Of a DNA stretch of 6,214 nucleotides, positions 1 through 4,864 are shown in pieces. Made by a program: the position numbers and the translations under genes. Within the stretch, counting starts at the first letter, position 1, and the number at the start of each line of letters is the position of its first letter. The notes below the pieces were generated by a model that made no database searches, had not been told where the DNA came from, and saw only the letters and a list, made by a program, of their open reading frames with translations. Source of the DNA: an uncultured Collinsella sp. (GTDB lineage Bacteria; Actinomycetota; Coriobacteriia; Coriobacteriales; Coriobacteriaceae); assembly GCA_959026535.1 (NCBI GenBank), contig CAUFMB010000075.1, positions 1 to 6,214 on the forward strand, written 5' to 3'.

Positions 1-254
1 GTGGCGCGGCCACCTTTAAGCGCAACGACGACGTGCGCGAGGCATTTGCGGCAACCCCACTCGATCGAATTTTGTTCGAGACGGATTGCCCGTATATGGC
101 TCCGGAGCCCATCCGCGGTCTTGAATGCGAGCCCGCAATGATCTCCATTACGGCAAACGCGCTGGTTAACGACCGTGTCGATCGCACAGGTGAGGACGCC
201 GAAACAATCGCGCAAGCCGCTTGGGAAAATGCCTGCAAACTTTTTCAAAAATAG
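1..254 (+). CDS. tatD: TatD-family metal-dependent hydrolase, C-terminal part
   Basis: Only the last 84 or so codons are in the window; the frame is open to the left edge, so the start is outside. The readable part begins GAATFKRNDDVREAF and contains ETDCPYMAPEP, which matches the TatD signature around the last metal-binding aspartate (usually ETDxPYLAP) near the C-terminal end of the TIM barrel. TatD-family proteins are cytoplasmic Mg-dependent 3'-5' exonucleases or deoxyribonucleases; the exact substrate cannot be told from this fragment. The final helices (NDRVDRTGEDAETIAQAAWENACKLF) look like the usual tail, where the protein recognises nearby residues of the barrel and ends with a short helix carrying N.xxLF. 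The stop TAG is at 252-254. The tRNA-Leu promoter begins four bases after it, so the tRNA does not depend on read-through from this gene. Confidence 0.9.
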   Translation, partial: GAATFKRNDDVREAFAATPLDRILFETDCPYMAPEPIRGLECEPAMISITANALVNDRVDRTGEDAETIAQAAWENACKLFQK

Positions 255-257
255 TTC

Positions 258-286
258 TTGCGTTCGCGGTGGCGCTCCGTTATTCT
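258..286 (+). promoter_or_regulatory. Probable sigma-70-type promoter of tRNA-Leu
   Basis: TTGCGT at 258-263 and TATTCT at 281-286 are separated by exactly 17 bases, close to the consensus TTGACA-N17-TATAAT. Transcription would start near 293, about five bases before the mature tRNA 5' end at 298, which suits a short 5' leader removed by RNase P. The box positions are read from the sequence; activity is inferred. Confidence 0.6.
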
Positions 287-297
287 AATTCCTGCAC

Positions 298-384
298 GCG
301 GGCGTGGCGGAATTGGCAGACGCGTACGGTTCAGGTCCGTATGGGGGCAACCCCATGAAGGTTCAAGTCCTTTCGCCCGCACCA
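298..384 (+). tRNA. tRNA-Leu, anticodon CAG, CCA encoded
   Basis: The cloverleaf can be drawn by hand. The acceptor stem GCGGGCG (298-304) pairs with CGCCCGC (374-380), followed by discriminator A381 and encoded CCA (382-384). The anticodon stem TACGG (325-329) pairs with CCGTA (337-341) around the loop TTCAGGT, giving anticodon CAG (332-334), which reads CUG leucine codons. The long variable arm with TGGGG and CCCCA (342-355) marks a class II tRNA. The T stem GAAGG/CCTTT (357-361 with 369-373, one G-T pair) encloses TTCAAGT. The gene is 87 bases with CCA. It is transcribed alone from its own promoter and ends at the terminator just downstream. The last 18 bases are repeated 189 bp later. Confidence 0.97.
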
Positions 385-426
385 TTGAATGAAAGAGCTC
401 CCAGCAATGGGGGCTTTTTTGTTATG
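367..426 (+). repeat. Direct repeat copy 1: tRNA-Leu 3' end plus terminator
   Basis: This 60-bp stretch matches 556-615 at a constant offset of 189 bp with two mismatches (T373 against A562, G387 against A576). Copy 1 is the native one: it comprises the 3' half of the T arm, the acceptor strand, CCA and the terminator of the intact tRNA-Leu gene. Confidence 0.9.
396..420 (+). terminator. Intrinsic terminator of tRNA-Leu
   Basis: AGCTCCCA (396-403) pairs with TGGGGGCT (408-415) as an 8-bp stem with one G-T pair and a GCAA tetraloop of the GNRA type, followed by a run of six T. It lies 11 bases after the tRNA CCA end, so the 3' trailer is short. An identical copy lies at 585-609. Confidence 0.85.
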
Positions 427-555
427 GGCCCATCACAGGGACTTGAACCTGCGAAGGAGCGAGCGTAAAGAAAACGCGGAGCGTTTTTAGCGAGCTGGCG
501 AGGACGCCGGCAGGCGGCCGAAGCCGGTGCGGATCCGCGAAGCGGATACGCGGAC
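427..555. other. Hairpin-rich non-coding insert between the two tRNA 3'-end copies
   Basis: No credible gene lies here. A 10-bp palindrome ATGGGCCCAT (424-433) spans the left junction. GGACTTGAACCT (439-450) is the exact reverse complement of the T-arm segment 359-370 of the tRNA. A chain of small hairpins follows: AAAACGC-GGA-GCGTTTT (471-487), GGCG-AGGA-CGCC (497-508), CGGC-CGAA-GCCG (515-526) and ATCCGC-GAA-GCGGAT (533-547). GGGAC (438-442) can pair with GTCCT (556-560) to close the set. The pattern suggests a folded RNA, or a REP-like or relic mobile element. I cannot name a family. Confidence 0.6.
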
Positions 556-615
556 GTCCTTACGCCCGCACCATTAAATGAAAGAGCTCCCAGCAATGGG
601 GGCTTTTTTGTTATG
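556..615 (+). repeat. Direct repeat copy 2: orphan tRNA-Leu 3' end plus terminator
   Basis: This is the second copy of 367-426, carrying CGCCCGC, ACCA and the terminator but no tRNA body upstream; no GCGGGCG partner for the acceptor strand is present between the copies. It therefore cannot form a tRNA. Such an orphan tRNA 3' end is what integration at a tRNA gene leaves as its distal attachment site, although only about 130 bp now separates the copies. Confidence 0.85.
585..609 (+). terminator. Second copy of the tRNA-Leu terminator
   Basis: The stem 585-592 with 597-604, the GCAA loop and the T6 run are identical to the first terminator. It would stop any transcript that reads through the tRNA unit and the hairpin-rich insert before the SPFH gene, which begins 63 bases later. 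Confidence 0.75.
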
Positions 616-672
616 CACGATCTCCTTGGACGGGTATCCTAATGCCAACGTGTGCCTATCAGAGGAGAGACC

Positions 673-1611
673 ATGCTGTTTTCCGGTATCATTGCCGCCC
701 TTACGAGCCTTCTGCTTCCCATCATCATTTTGTTGCTGCTGCTTCCCAACGCCTGCTATGTCGTTGAACAACAGCATGCCGTGATCATCGAGCGTCTGGG
801 CAAGTTCAACCGCATCGTCAACGCGGGCTTCCACATGAAGGTGCCCGTGATCGACCGCAAGGCCGCCACGGTGAGTCTGCGCACCATGAAAAACGGTTTT
901 GGCATCGACGTTAAGACCCAGGACAACGTGACCATCGGCCTTGAGGTCTCTGCTCAGTACCACGTGAGCTATGACATGGGCGCCGGCCCGGCAGATTCGG
1001 GTATCTACAAGAGCTACTACATGCTGCAGGAGCCCGTCGACCAGATGCGTGACTTCATCACCGACGCCCTGCGCTCTTCGATTCCCGTCTACACACTCGA
1101 TGAGGTCTTTGCCAAGAAGGATGACATCGCCAAGGATGTCAACGCTACCGTTTCCGAGCAGATGGCCGCCTACGGCTTCACCCTCGTGTCGACGCTCATC
1201 ACCAAAATCGCACTGCCGACCGAGGTCGAGAACTCCATGAACGACATCAACGCCGCCCAGCGCAAGCGCGCTGCGGCACAGGAGCTCGCCGAGGCAGACC
1301 GTATCAAGCGCGTCACCGAGGCGACCGCCGAGGCCGAGGCTATGGAAAAGGCGGGCGAGGGCATCGCCAACCAGCGCAAGGCCATTGCGCTGGGTATCAA
1401 AGATTCGCTCGAGATCATCCAGGAGACGGGTGTCGGCAATGACGAGGCCAACCAACTGTTCATGTTTACGCAGTGGTCCGAGATGATGACGGAGTTCGCT
1501 CGCACGGGTAAAACCTCGACGGTCGTGCTGCCGAGCGACTTTTCACAGTCGGCCTCTATGTTCGAGCAGATGCTGGCTGCCGGTAAGGTTCAGAACGAGT
1601 CAAAGGAGTAG
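673..1611 (+). CDS. SPFH-domain (stomatin/prohibitin-like) membrane protein
   Basis: A 312-residue protein with one N-terminal membrane segment (about residues 4-25, rich in L and I), then an SPFH domain (about 28-190) starting VVEQQHAVIIERLGKFNRIV and containing the typical GFHMKVPVIDR and ITDALRSSIPVYTLDEVF stretches. A charged Ala/Glu-rich helix likely to form a coiled coil follows (about 190-240), then a C-terminal region with a hydrophobic-aromatic patch (QLFMFTQWSEMM). SPFH proteins form ring-like oligomers at the membrane and scaffold microdomains or regulate proteases; the client here is unknown. The ATG at 673 is preferred over an in-frame GTG at 652 because AGAGGAGAG (661-669) lies at good spacing before it and the membrane segment then begins at once. 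No NfeD-like partner is seen beside it. The stop is seven bases before rlmH, so the two are probably cotranscribed. I could not identify a convincing promoter in the 63 bases upstream. Confidence 0.88.
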   Translation: MLFSGIIAALTSLLLPIIILLLLLPNACYVVEQQHAVIIERLGKFNRIVNAGFHMKVPVIDRKAATVSLRTMKNGFGIDVKTQDNVTIGLEVSAQYHVSYDMGAGPADSGIYKSYYMLQEPVDQMRDFITDALRSSIPVYTLDEVFAKKDDIAKDVNATVSEQMAAYGFTLVSTLITKIALPTEVENSMNDINAAQRKRAAAQELAEADRIKRVTEATAEAEAMEKAGEGIANQRKAIALGIKDSLEIIQETGVGNDEANQLFMFTQWSEMMTEFARTGKTSTVVLPSDFSQSASMFEQMLAAGKVQNESKE

Positions 1612-1617
1612 GCACGC

Positions 1618-2088
1618 GTGAAATACACCGTCGTTTGTGTTGGCAAGCTCAAAGAGCGCTTTTGGAAGGACGCGTGCGCTGAGTACACCAAGCGCCTAGG
1701 CGCCTATGCCAAGGTGGATATCCGCGAGGTGGCCGATATTGACCCGGCCAAGGCGGGCGGCGTGGATGCCGCACGCGACAAGGAGGGGGCGGCGATTCTT
1801 GCTGCCTTGCCGTCTCGAGCGCATGTGATCCTGCTGGCTATCGAGGGCAAGGAGCGTTCGAGTGAGGAGCTCTCGGCGAGGCTCGGCGATCTTATGCTAC
1901 GAGGCAGCAGCGACATCGCCTTTGTGATTGGCGGATCGGACGGCGTGAGCGATGAGGTGCGCGCCCGCGCCGACGAGATGCTCAGCTTTGGACGCATTAC
2001 CTTGCCGCATAACTTGGCGCGCGTGGTGCTGCTGGAGCAAATCTACCGCGCCTGCAAGATCAGCCGTGGCGAGCCGTATCACAAATAG
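1618..2088 (+). CDS. rlmH: 23S rRNA (pseudouridine-1915-N3) methyltransferase RlmH
   Basis: The 156-residue product has the normal family length. It begins MKYTVVCVGKLKERFWKDAC and ends IYRACKISRGEPYHK, both close to the family pattern. The SPOUT-class trefoil knot that binds S-adenosylmethionine is visible as LLAIEGKE (72-79), FVIGGSDGVSDEV (102-114) and FGRITLPHNLARVVLLEQIYRA (124-145). RlmH methylates pseudouridine 1915 in helix 69 of 23S rRNA on assembled 70S ribosomes. The start is GTG at 1618. Its ribosome-binding site AAAGGAG (1602-1608) lies inside the last codons of the upstream SPFH gene, nine bases before the start, so translation is probably coupled. No terminator is seen between this gene and proC. 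Confidence 0.96.
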   Translation: MKYTVVCVGKLKERFWKDACAEYTKRLGAYAKVDIREVADIDPAKAGGVDAARDKEGAAILAALPSRAHVILLAIEGKERSSEELSARLGDLMLRGSSDIAFVIGGSDGVSDEVRARADEMLSFGRITLPHNLARVVLLEQIYRACKISRGEPYHK

Positions 2089-2161
2089 GTCGGCAATACG
2101 AAACAATGGCGTGGGACAATACCTTTCGTTTTGAGGAATGTGTCTGAAAGGACTATGAGAT

Positions 2162-2932
2162 ATGAAGATTGGATTTGTCGGTTTTGGCAATATGGCGAGC
2201 GCTATGGCCGATGGCTGGATCGCTGCCGGTGTAGCTGCGAGCGACATGTGCGCCTGCGCGGGTCGCTACGACGCACTGGTTGAGCGCTGCGAGGCGCGCG
2301 GCATGGTCGCCTGCCACGATGCCGCCGAGGTTGTCGCCGCATCCGATATCGTGGTCGCTGCGGTCAAACCGTACATGATCGAGAAGGTATTCGCCCCGCT
2401 CAAGGACATTCTTGCCGACAAGGTCGTTCTGTCGGTTGCCTGGACTTGGGACAGTGCCAAGTGGGAGCGGGTCCTGCCGGGCGTCGCGCATATCTCGACG
2501 GTGCCCAACACACCGGTTTCGGTGGGCGAGGGCGTCATCGCCTGCGAGAAGTCCTCTACGCTCAACGGCGAGCAGCGTGCCGTGGCGCTCGACCTGCTCG
2601 GTAAGCTTGGCACTGTCGTCGAGCTCGACACGAGCCTGCTGTTTGTGGGCGGTACCGTGGGCGGTTGCGCGCCGGCATTTGTCGCCATGGCGATCGAGGC
2701 CTTGGGCGACGCGGCCGTCAAGCACGGCATTCCGCGCGCCGATGCGTATCGCATCGTGAGCCAGATGGTGTTGGGTACGGCAAAGCTGCAGCTTGCAACT
2801 GGCCAGCATCCTGCGGCGATGAAGGATGCCGTATGCTCGCCCGGTGGCGCCACCATCAAGGGCGTCGTTGCGCTCGAGGACGCCGGCATGCGCAGTGCCC
2901 TGGTCAAGGCAATCGACGCAACTCTCCAGTAA
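2162..2932 (+). CDS. proC: Pyrroline-5-carboxylate reductase
   Basis: A 256-residue protein, slightly short for the family (about 260-280). It catalyses the last step of proline synthesis, NAD(P)H-dependent reduction of pyrroline-5-carboxylate, in the cytoplasm. The N-terminal Rossmann fold begins MKIGFVGFGNMASAMADGW, with the dinucleotide-binding GFGNMA at 7-12. AAVKPYMIEKV (66-76) and VPNTPVSVGEG (114-124) are typical of the first domain. The helical dimerisation and substrate domain carries PAFVAMAIEALGDAAVKHG (171-189) and the ProC signature KDAVCSPGGATIKGVVALE (221-239). Two spots differ from what I recall of typical ProC: GGCAPAF where SGSGPAY is usual, and VAWTWD where an IAAGI-like stretch is usual. 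The ribosome-binding site AAAGGA (2147-2152) is nine bases before the ATG. The gap from rlmH is 73 bases without a terminator. A palindromic element begins four bases after the stop. Confidence 0.93.
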   Translation: MKIGFVGFGNMASAMADGWIAAGVAASDMCACAGRYDALVERCEARGMVACHDAAEVVAASDIVVAAVKPYMIEKVFAPLKDILADKVVLSVAWTWDSAKWERVLPGVAHISTVPNTPVSVGEGVIACEKSSTLNGEQRAVALDLLGKLGTVVELDTSLLFVGGTVGGCAPAFVAMAIEALGDAAVKHGIPRADAYRIVSQMVLGTAKLQLATGQHPAAMKDAVCSPGGATIKGVVALEDAGMRSALVKAIDATLQ

Positions 2933-2935
2933 AAT

Positions 2936-3088
2936 CTGCCATTTTGGGACAGGTTTATTTTGGCAGGTTTTTCCTGCGGTTTTGTCGTATGTGCGAAAAG
3001 CGCCCCGCAACTGGCTCAATTCCAGTTGCGGGGCGCTTGCGTTTGCCCAGATAATACCGACCAAAATAAACCTGTCCCTTTTTGGCAG
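2936..3088. repeat. Intergenic palindromic element with inverted-repeat ends (REP/MITE-like)
   Basis: GGGACAGGTTTATTTTGG (2946-2963) is perfectly inverted at 3061-3078 (18 bp). Beyond a five-base spacer on each side the symmetry resumes as CTGCC (2936-2940) and GGCAG (3084-3088), so each arm is 28 bases. Inside are a small hairpin GCAGG-TTTTT-CCTGC (2963-2977) and a large 17-bp one (2998-3038). There is no coding sequence and no obvious target duplication. From memory, GGGACAGGTTTATTT-like ends occur in repeated intergenic palindromes of other bacteria, some linked to Y1-type (REP-associated) transposases; I could not verify this. The element sits exactly between the converging stop codons of proC and the small membrane protein gene. 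Confidence 0.7.
2998..3038 (-). terminator. 17-bp hairpin, terminator-like for the - strand
   Basis: Bases 2998-3014 pair perfectly with 3022-3038 (stem beginning AAGCGCCCCGC) around the 7-base loop CTCAATT. Read on the - strand the hairpin runs straight into TTTT (bases 2999-2996), so it could end the small membrane protein transcript. On the + strand the base of the hairpin is not followed by a T run; there the outer inverted repeat, followed by TTTTT (3079-3083), is the better candidate terminator for proC. Confidence 0.5.
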
Positions 3089-3089
3089 G

Positions 3090-3263
3090 TTAGTCCCAGA
3101 AGCTGTCTTCCTCATCCTCGGACTTGGGTCCGCGGTCGACGTACATCTTATGGGTACGCTTCTCCATTACAAAGGCAAGAATCGCAAATAACAGGATGCC
3201 GCCGGCGAAAAGGATGGCAAAACCGGTGCGGGTGCCAAACAAAAAGGAAAAAACTGCGTCCAT
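3090..3263 (-). CDS. Small single-pass membrane protein, 57 residues, family not recognised
   Basis: On the - strand ATG at 3263-3261 opens a 57-codon frame ending in TAA at 3092-3090. The product starts MDAVFSFLFGTRTGF, has a strong membrane segment (about residues 14-33, AILFAGGILLFAILAFV), then a basic stretch EKRTHKMYVDRG (34-45) and an acidic tail KSEDEEDSFWD. By the positive-inside rule the tail should be cytoplasmic. A good ribosome-binding site, AAGAAGG (3270-3276), lies six bases before the start. The composition is typical of a real small membrane protein, and codon use resembles the neighbours. It diverges from serS over a short shared region and converges on proC. I do not recognise the family; function is unknown. 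Confidence 0.8.
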   Translation of the reverse strand: MDAVFSFLFGTRTGFAILFAGGILLFAILAFVMEKRTHKMYVDRGPKSEDEEDSFWD

Positions 3264-3287
3264 TGGATGCCTTCTTGCGTAGTTGAG

Positions 3288-3317
3288 TTGGGTCGTAAAC
3301 GCTCATAAGTATATACT
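3288..3317 (+). promoter_or_regulatory. Candidate serS promoter, with a -10 that is symmetric on both strands
   Basis: TTGGGT (3288-3293) and TATACT (3312-3317) with an 18-base spacer would start transcription near 3324, giving a leader of about 50 bases before serS. TATACT is half of the perfect palindrome AAGTATATACTT (3307-3318), so the - strand also reads TATACT (3313-3308) and could serve the small membrane protein gene; its -35 (CCTTGT at 3336-3331, spacer 17) is weak. The leader is too short for a T-box riboswitch. Confidence 0.4.
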
Positions 3318-3333
3318 TGCCCATACATGTACA

Positions 3334-3345
3334 AGGTTGCAACCT
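3334..3345. promoter_or_regulatory. 12-bp palindrome AGGTTGCAACCT, possible operator
   Basis: A perfect 12-bp palindrome lies in the predicted serS leader, 20 bases before its ribosome-binding site and upstream of the divergent small gene. With no loop bases it is a poor RNA hairpin but a reasonable binding site for a dimeric regulator. The role is inferred only from symmetry and position. Confidence 0.3.
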
Positions 3346-3374
3346 AAATGGAATGTATATCGCCGGAGGATCTA

Positions 3375-4658
3375 ATGCTTGATATCAAGTTTGTTCGCGA
3401 GAACCCCGATGCCATCGATGTCGCCATGGCTAACCGCCAGACGTCTTGGGATCGCGAGAAGTTCTTTGAGCTCGACGACGAGCGTCGTGCCGTCATCACC
3501 GAGGTCGAGGAGCTCCAGGCTACGCGCAATGCCGAGTCCAAGAAGATCGGCGCCCTGATGAAGGAGGGCAAGAAGGACGAGGCCGAGGCCGCCAAGGAGG
3601 CCGTGCGCGCCGTCAACGAGAAGATTGACGGTCTGGCCGAGCGCCGTACTGCTCTCGAGCAGGAGCAGTACGACTTCATGGCTCACCTGCCCAACATTCC
3701 TTGCGAGGCCACGCCGTACGGCAAGGACGAGGACGAGAATATTGAGCGCCGTCGTTGGGGCACCCCGCGCGAGTTCGACTTCGACTTTAAGCCGCATTGG
3801 GATCTGGGCACCGATCTGGACATCCTCGACTTCGAGCGCGGCAACAAACTCTCCGGCAGCCGTTTTACCGTTCTCGGTGGCGCTGGCGCCCGCCTGGAGC
3901 GCGCCCTCATCAACTTCTTCCTCGATACGCACACCAGCCGTGGCTTTAAGGAGTGGTGGCCGCCCATCGTCGTCAAGCGTCAGACCATGTTTGGCACGGG
4001 TCAGCTGCCCAAGTTCGAGGACGACGCCTATCACGTCTCGGGCGACAACTTCCTGATCCCCACCGCCGAGGTCGTGCTTACCAACCTGCACGCCGGCGAG
4101 GTCCTCGATGCCGACACTCTGCCGCGTCGCTACACCGCCTTCACCCCCTGCTTCCGCGAGGAGGCCGGTTCCGCCGGTCGCGATACCCGCGGCATCATCC
4201 GTCAGCACGAGTTCGACAAGGTCGAGATGGTCAAGTTCGCTAAGCCGGAGGAGTCCGACGAGGAGCTCGAGAGCATGACCGCCGAGGCCGAGTATCTGCT
4301 GCAGCAGCTGGGCCTTCCGTATCGCGTGATTAGCCTGTGCACCGGCGACTTGGGCTTCTCTGCCCGTCAGACCTACGACGTCGAGGTCTGGCTGCCGAGC
4401 TACAACGCCTACAAGGAGATCAGCTCCTGCTCCAACTGCGGCGATTTCCAGGCTCGCCGCGCCAACATCAAGTATCGCGACCCCGAGAACTTCAAGGGTT
4501 CGCGCTACCTGCACACTCTCAACGGTTCCGGCCTGCCGGCCGGCCGCACCATGGCCGCCATTCTGGAGAACTACCAGAACGCCGACGGCACCATCACGAT
4601 CCCCGAGGTCCTGCGTCCTTACATGGGCGGTCTCGAGAAGATCGAGCCCGAGGCGTAA
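3375..4658 (+). CDS. serS: Seryl-tRNA synthetase
   Basis: A 427-residue class II aminoacyl-tRNA synthetase, of normal length, which charges tRNA-Ser (and tRNA-Sec where present) with serine. The N-terminal arm (about residues 30-105), rich in E, K and A, is the antiparallel coiled coil that grips the long variable arm of tRNA-Ser. The catalytic domain shows motif 1 around GARLERALINFFLDTHTSRG (171-190), LIPTAEV (227-233), motif 2 at CFREEAGSAGRDTRGIIRQH (259-278) with EFDKVEM after it, YKEISSCSNCGDFQARR (346-362), and motif 3 at NGSGLPAGRTMAAILENYQ (383-401). The ATG at 3375 is chosen over an in-frame ATG at 3348 because GGAGG (3365-3369) precedes it by five bases and MLDIKFVRENP is the usual family start. 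The stop is followed by a strong terminator. Confidence 0.98.
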   Translation: MLDIKFVRENPDAIDVAMANRQTSWDREKFFELDDERRAVITEVEELQATRNAESKKIGALMKEGKKDEAEAAKEAVRAVNEKIDGLAERRTALEQEQYDFMAHLPNIPCEATPYGKDEDENIERRRWGTPREFDFDFKPHWDLGTDLDILDFERGNKLSGSRFTVLGGAGARLERALINFFLDTHTSRGFKEWWPPIVVKRQTMFGTGQLPKFEDDAYHVSGDNFLIPTAEVVLTNLHAGEVLDADTLPRRYTAFTPCFREEAGSAGRDTRGIIRQHEFDKVEMVKFAKPEESDEELESMTAEAEYLLQQLGLPYRVISLCTGDLGFSARQTYDVEVWLPSYNAYKEISSCSNCGDFQARRANIKYRDPENFKGSRYLHTLNGSGLPAGRTMAAILENYQNADGTITIPEVLRPYMGGLEKIEPEA

Positions 4659-4686
4659 GGTCTCTTGCAAACATATCGCATGATGA

Positions 4687-4716
4687 GCGGCGGGGCCATG
4701 GGGCTCCGCCGCCTTT
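4687..4716 (+). terminator. Intrinsic terminator of serS
   Basis: GCGGCGGGGCC (4687-4697) pairs with GGCTCCGCCGC (4702-4712), an 11-bp stem with one G-T pair and loop ATGG, followed by CTTTGTTTG. It lies 28 bases after the serS stop. The T tract is broken by one G, but the stem is very stable. Confidence 0.75.
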
Positions 4717-4757
4717 GTTTGCGCGCGGCTTGCGACGTTTTGACGCGGAAGACGGCC

Positions 4758-4801
4758 AAAACAAAAAGAGGCCCGATTCCGGGGGAAGCGGGAATCGGGC
4801 C
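4758..4801 (-). terminator. Intrinsic terminator of the lipoprotein genes
   Basis: GGCCCGATTCC (4770-4780) pairs with GGAATCGGGCC (4791-4801) around a 10-base loop. Read on the - strand the stem is followed by TCTTTTTGTTTT (4769-4758), a good U tract. It lies 63 bases past the stop of the first complete lipoprotein gene and faces the serS terminator. Confidence 0.8.
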
Positions 4802-4864
4802 CTGCTCGCGCGCTCGCGCTGCCCTGCGGGCTATTCTGCGCGTGGCGTCATGCCGGGTTTGGCG

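Noticed and set aside
556..573. A second tRNA gene ending in CGCCCGCACCA
   Set aside because: There is no upstream GCGGGCG acceptor partner, no anticodon arm and no T-loop in the direct orientation; only the 3' end is present.
363..596. 77-codon - strand frame with a repeated peptide at both ends
   Set aside because: The internal peptide repeat is just the 60-bp DNA repeat of the tRNA end and terminator read backwards; the frame covers a tRNA 3' end, so it is not a gene.
574..1455. 293-codon open frame on the - strand opposite the SPFH gene
   Set aside because: It lies antisense to a gene with clear SPFH features, and its low-complexity Leu/Gly/Asp/His-rich translation is typical of the reverse complement of GC-rich coding DNA.
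2131..2159. TTGAGG-N17-TATGAG as a proC promoter
   Set aside because: Transcription would begin after the proC start codon and would leave out its ribosome-binding site.
3318..3374. A T-box riboswitch upstream of serS
   Set aside because: The predicted leader is only about 50 bases, with no specifier stem, T-box sequence or terminator/antiterminator pair.
3372..4670. 432-codon open frame on the - strand opposite serS
   Set aside because: It mirrors serS in codon register and has no recognisable motif; strong G/C-ending codon bias removes stops from this antisense frame.
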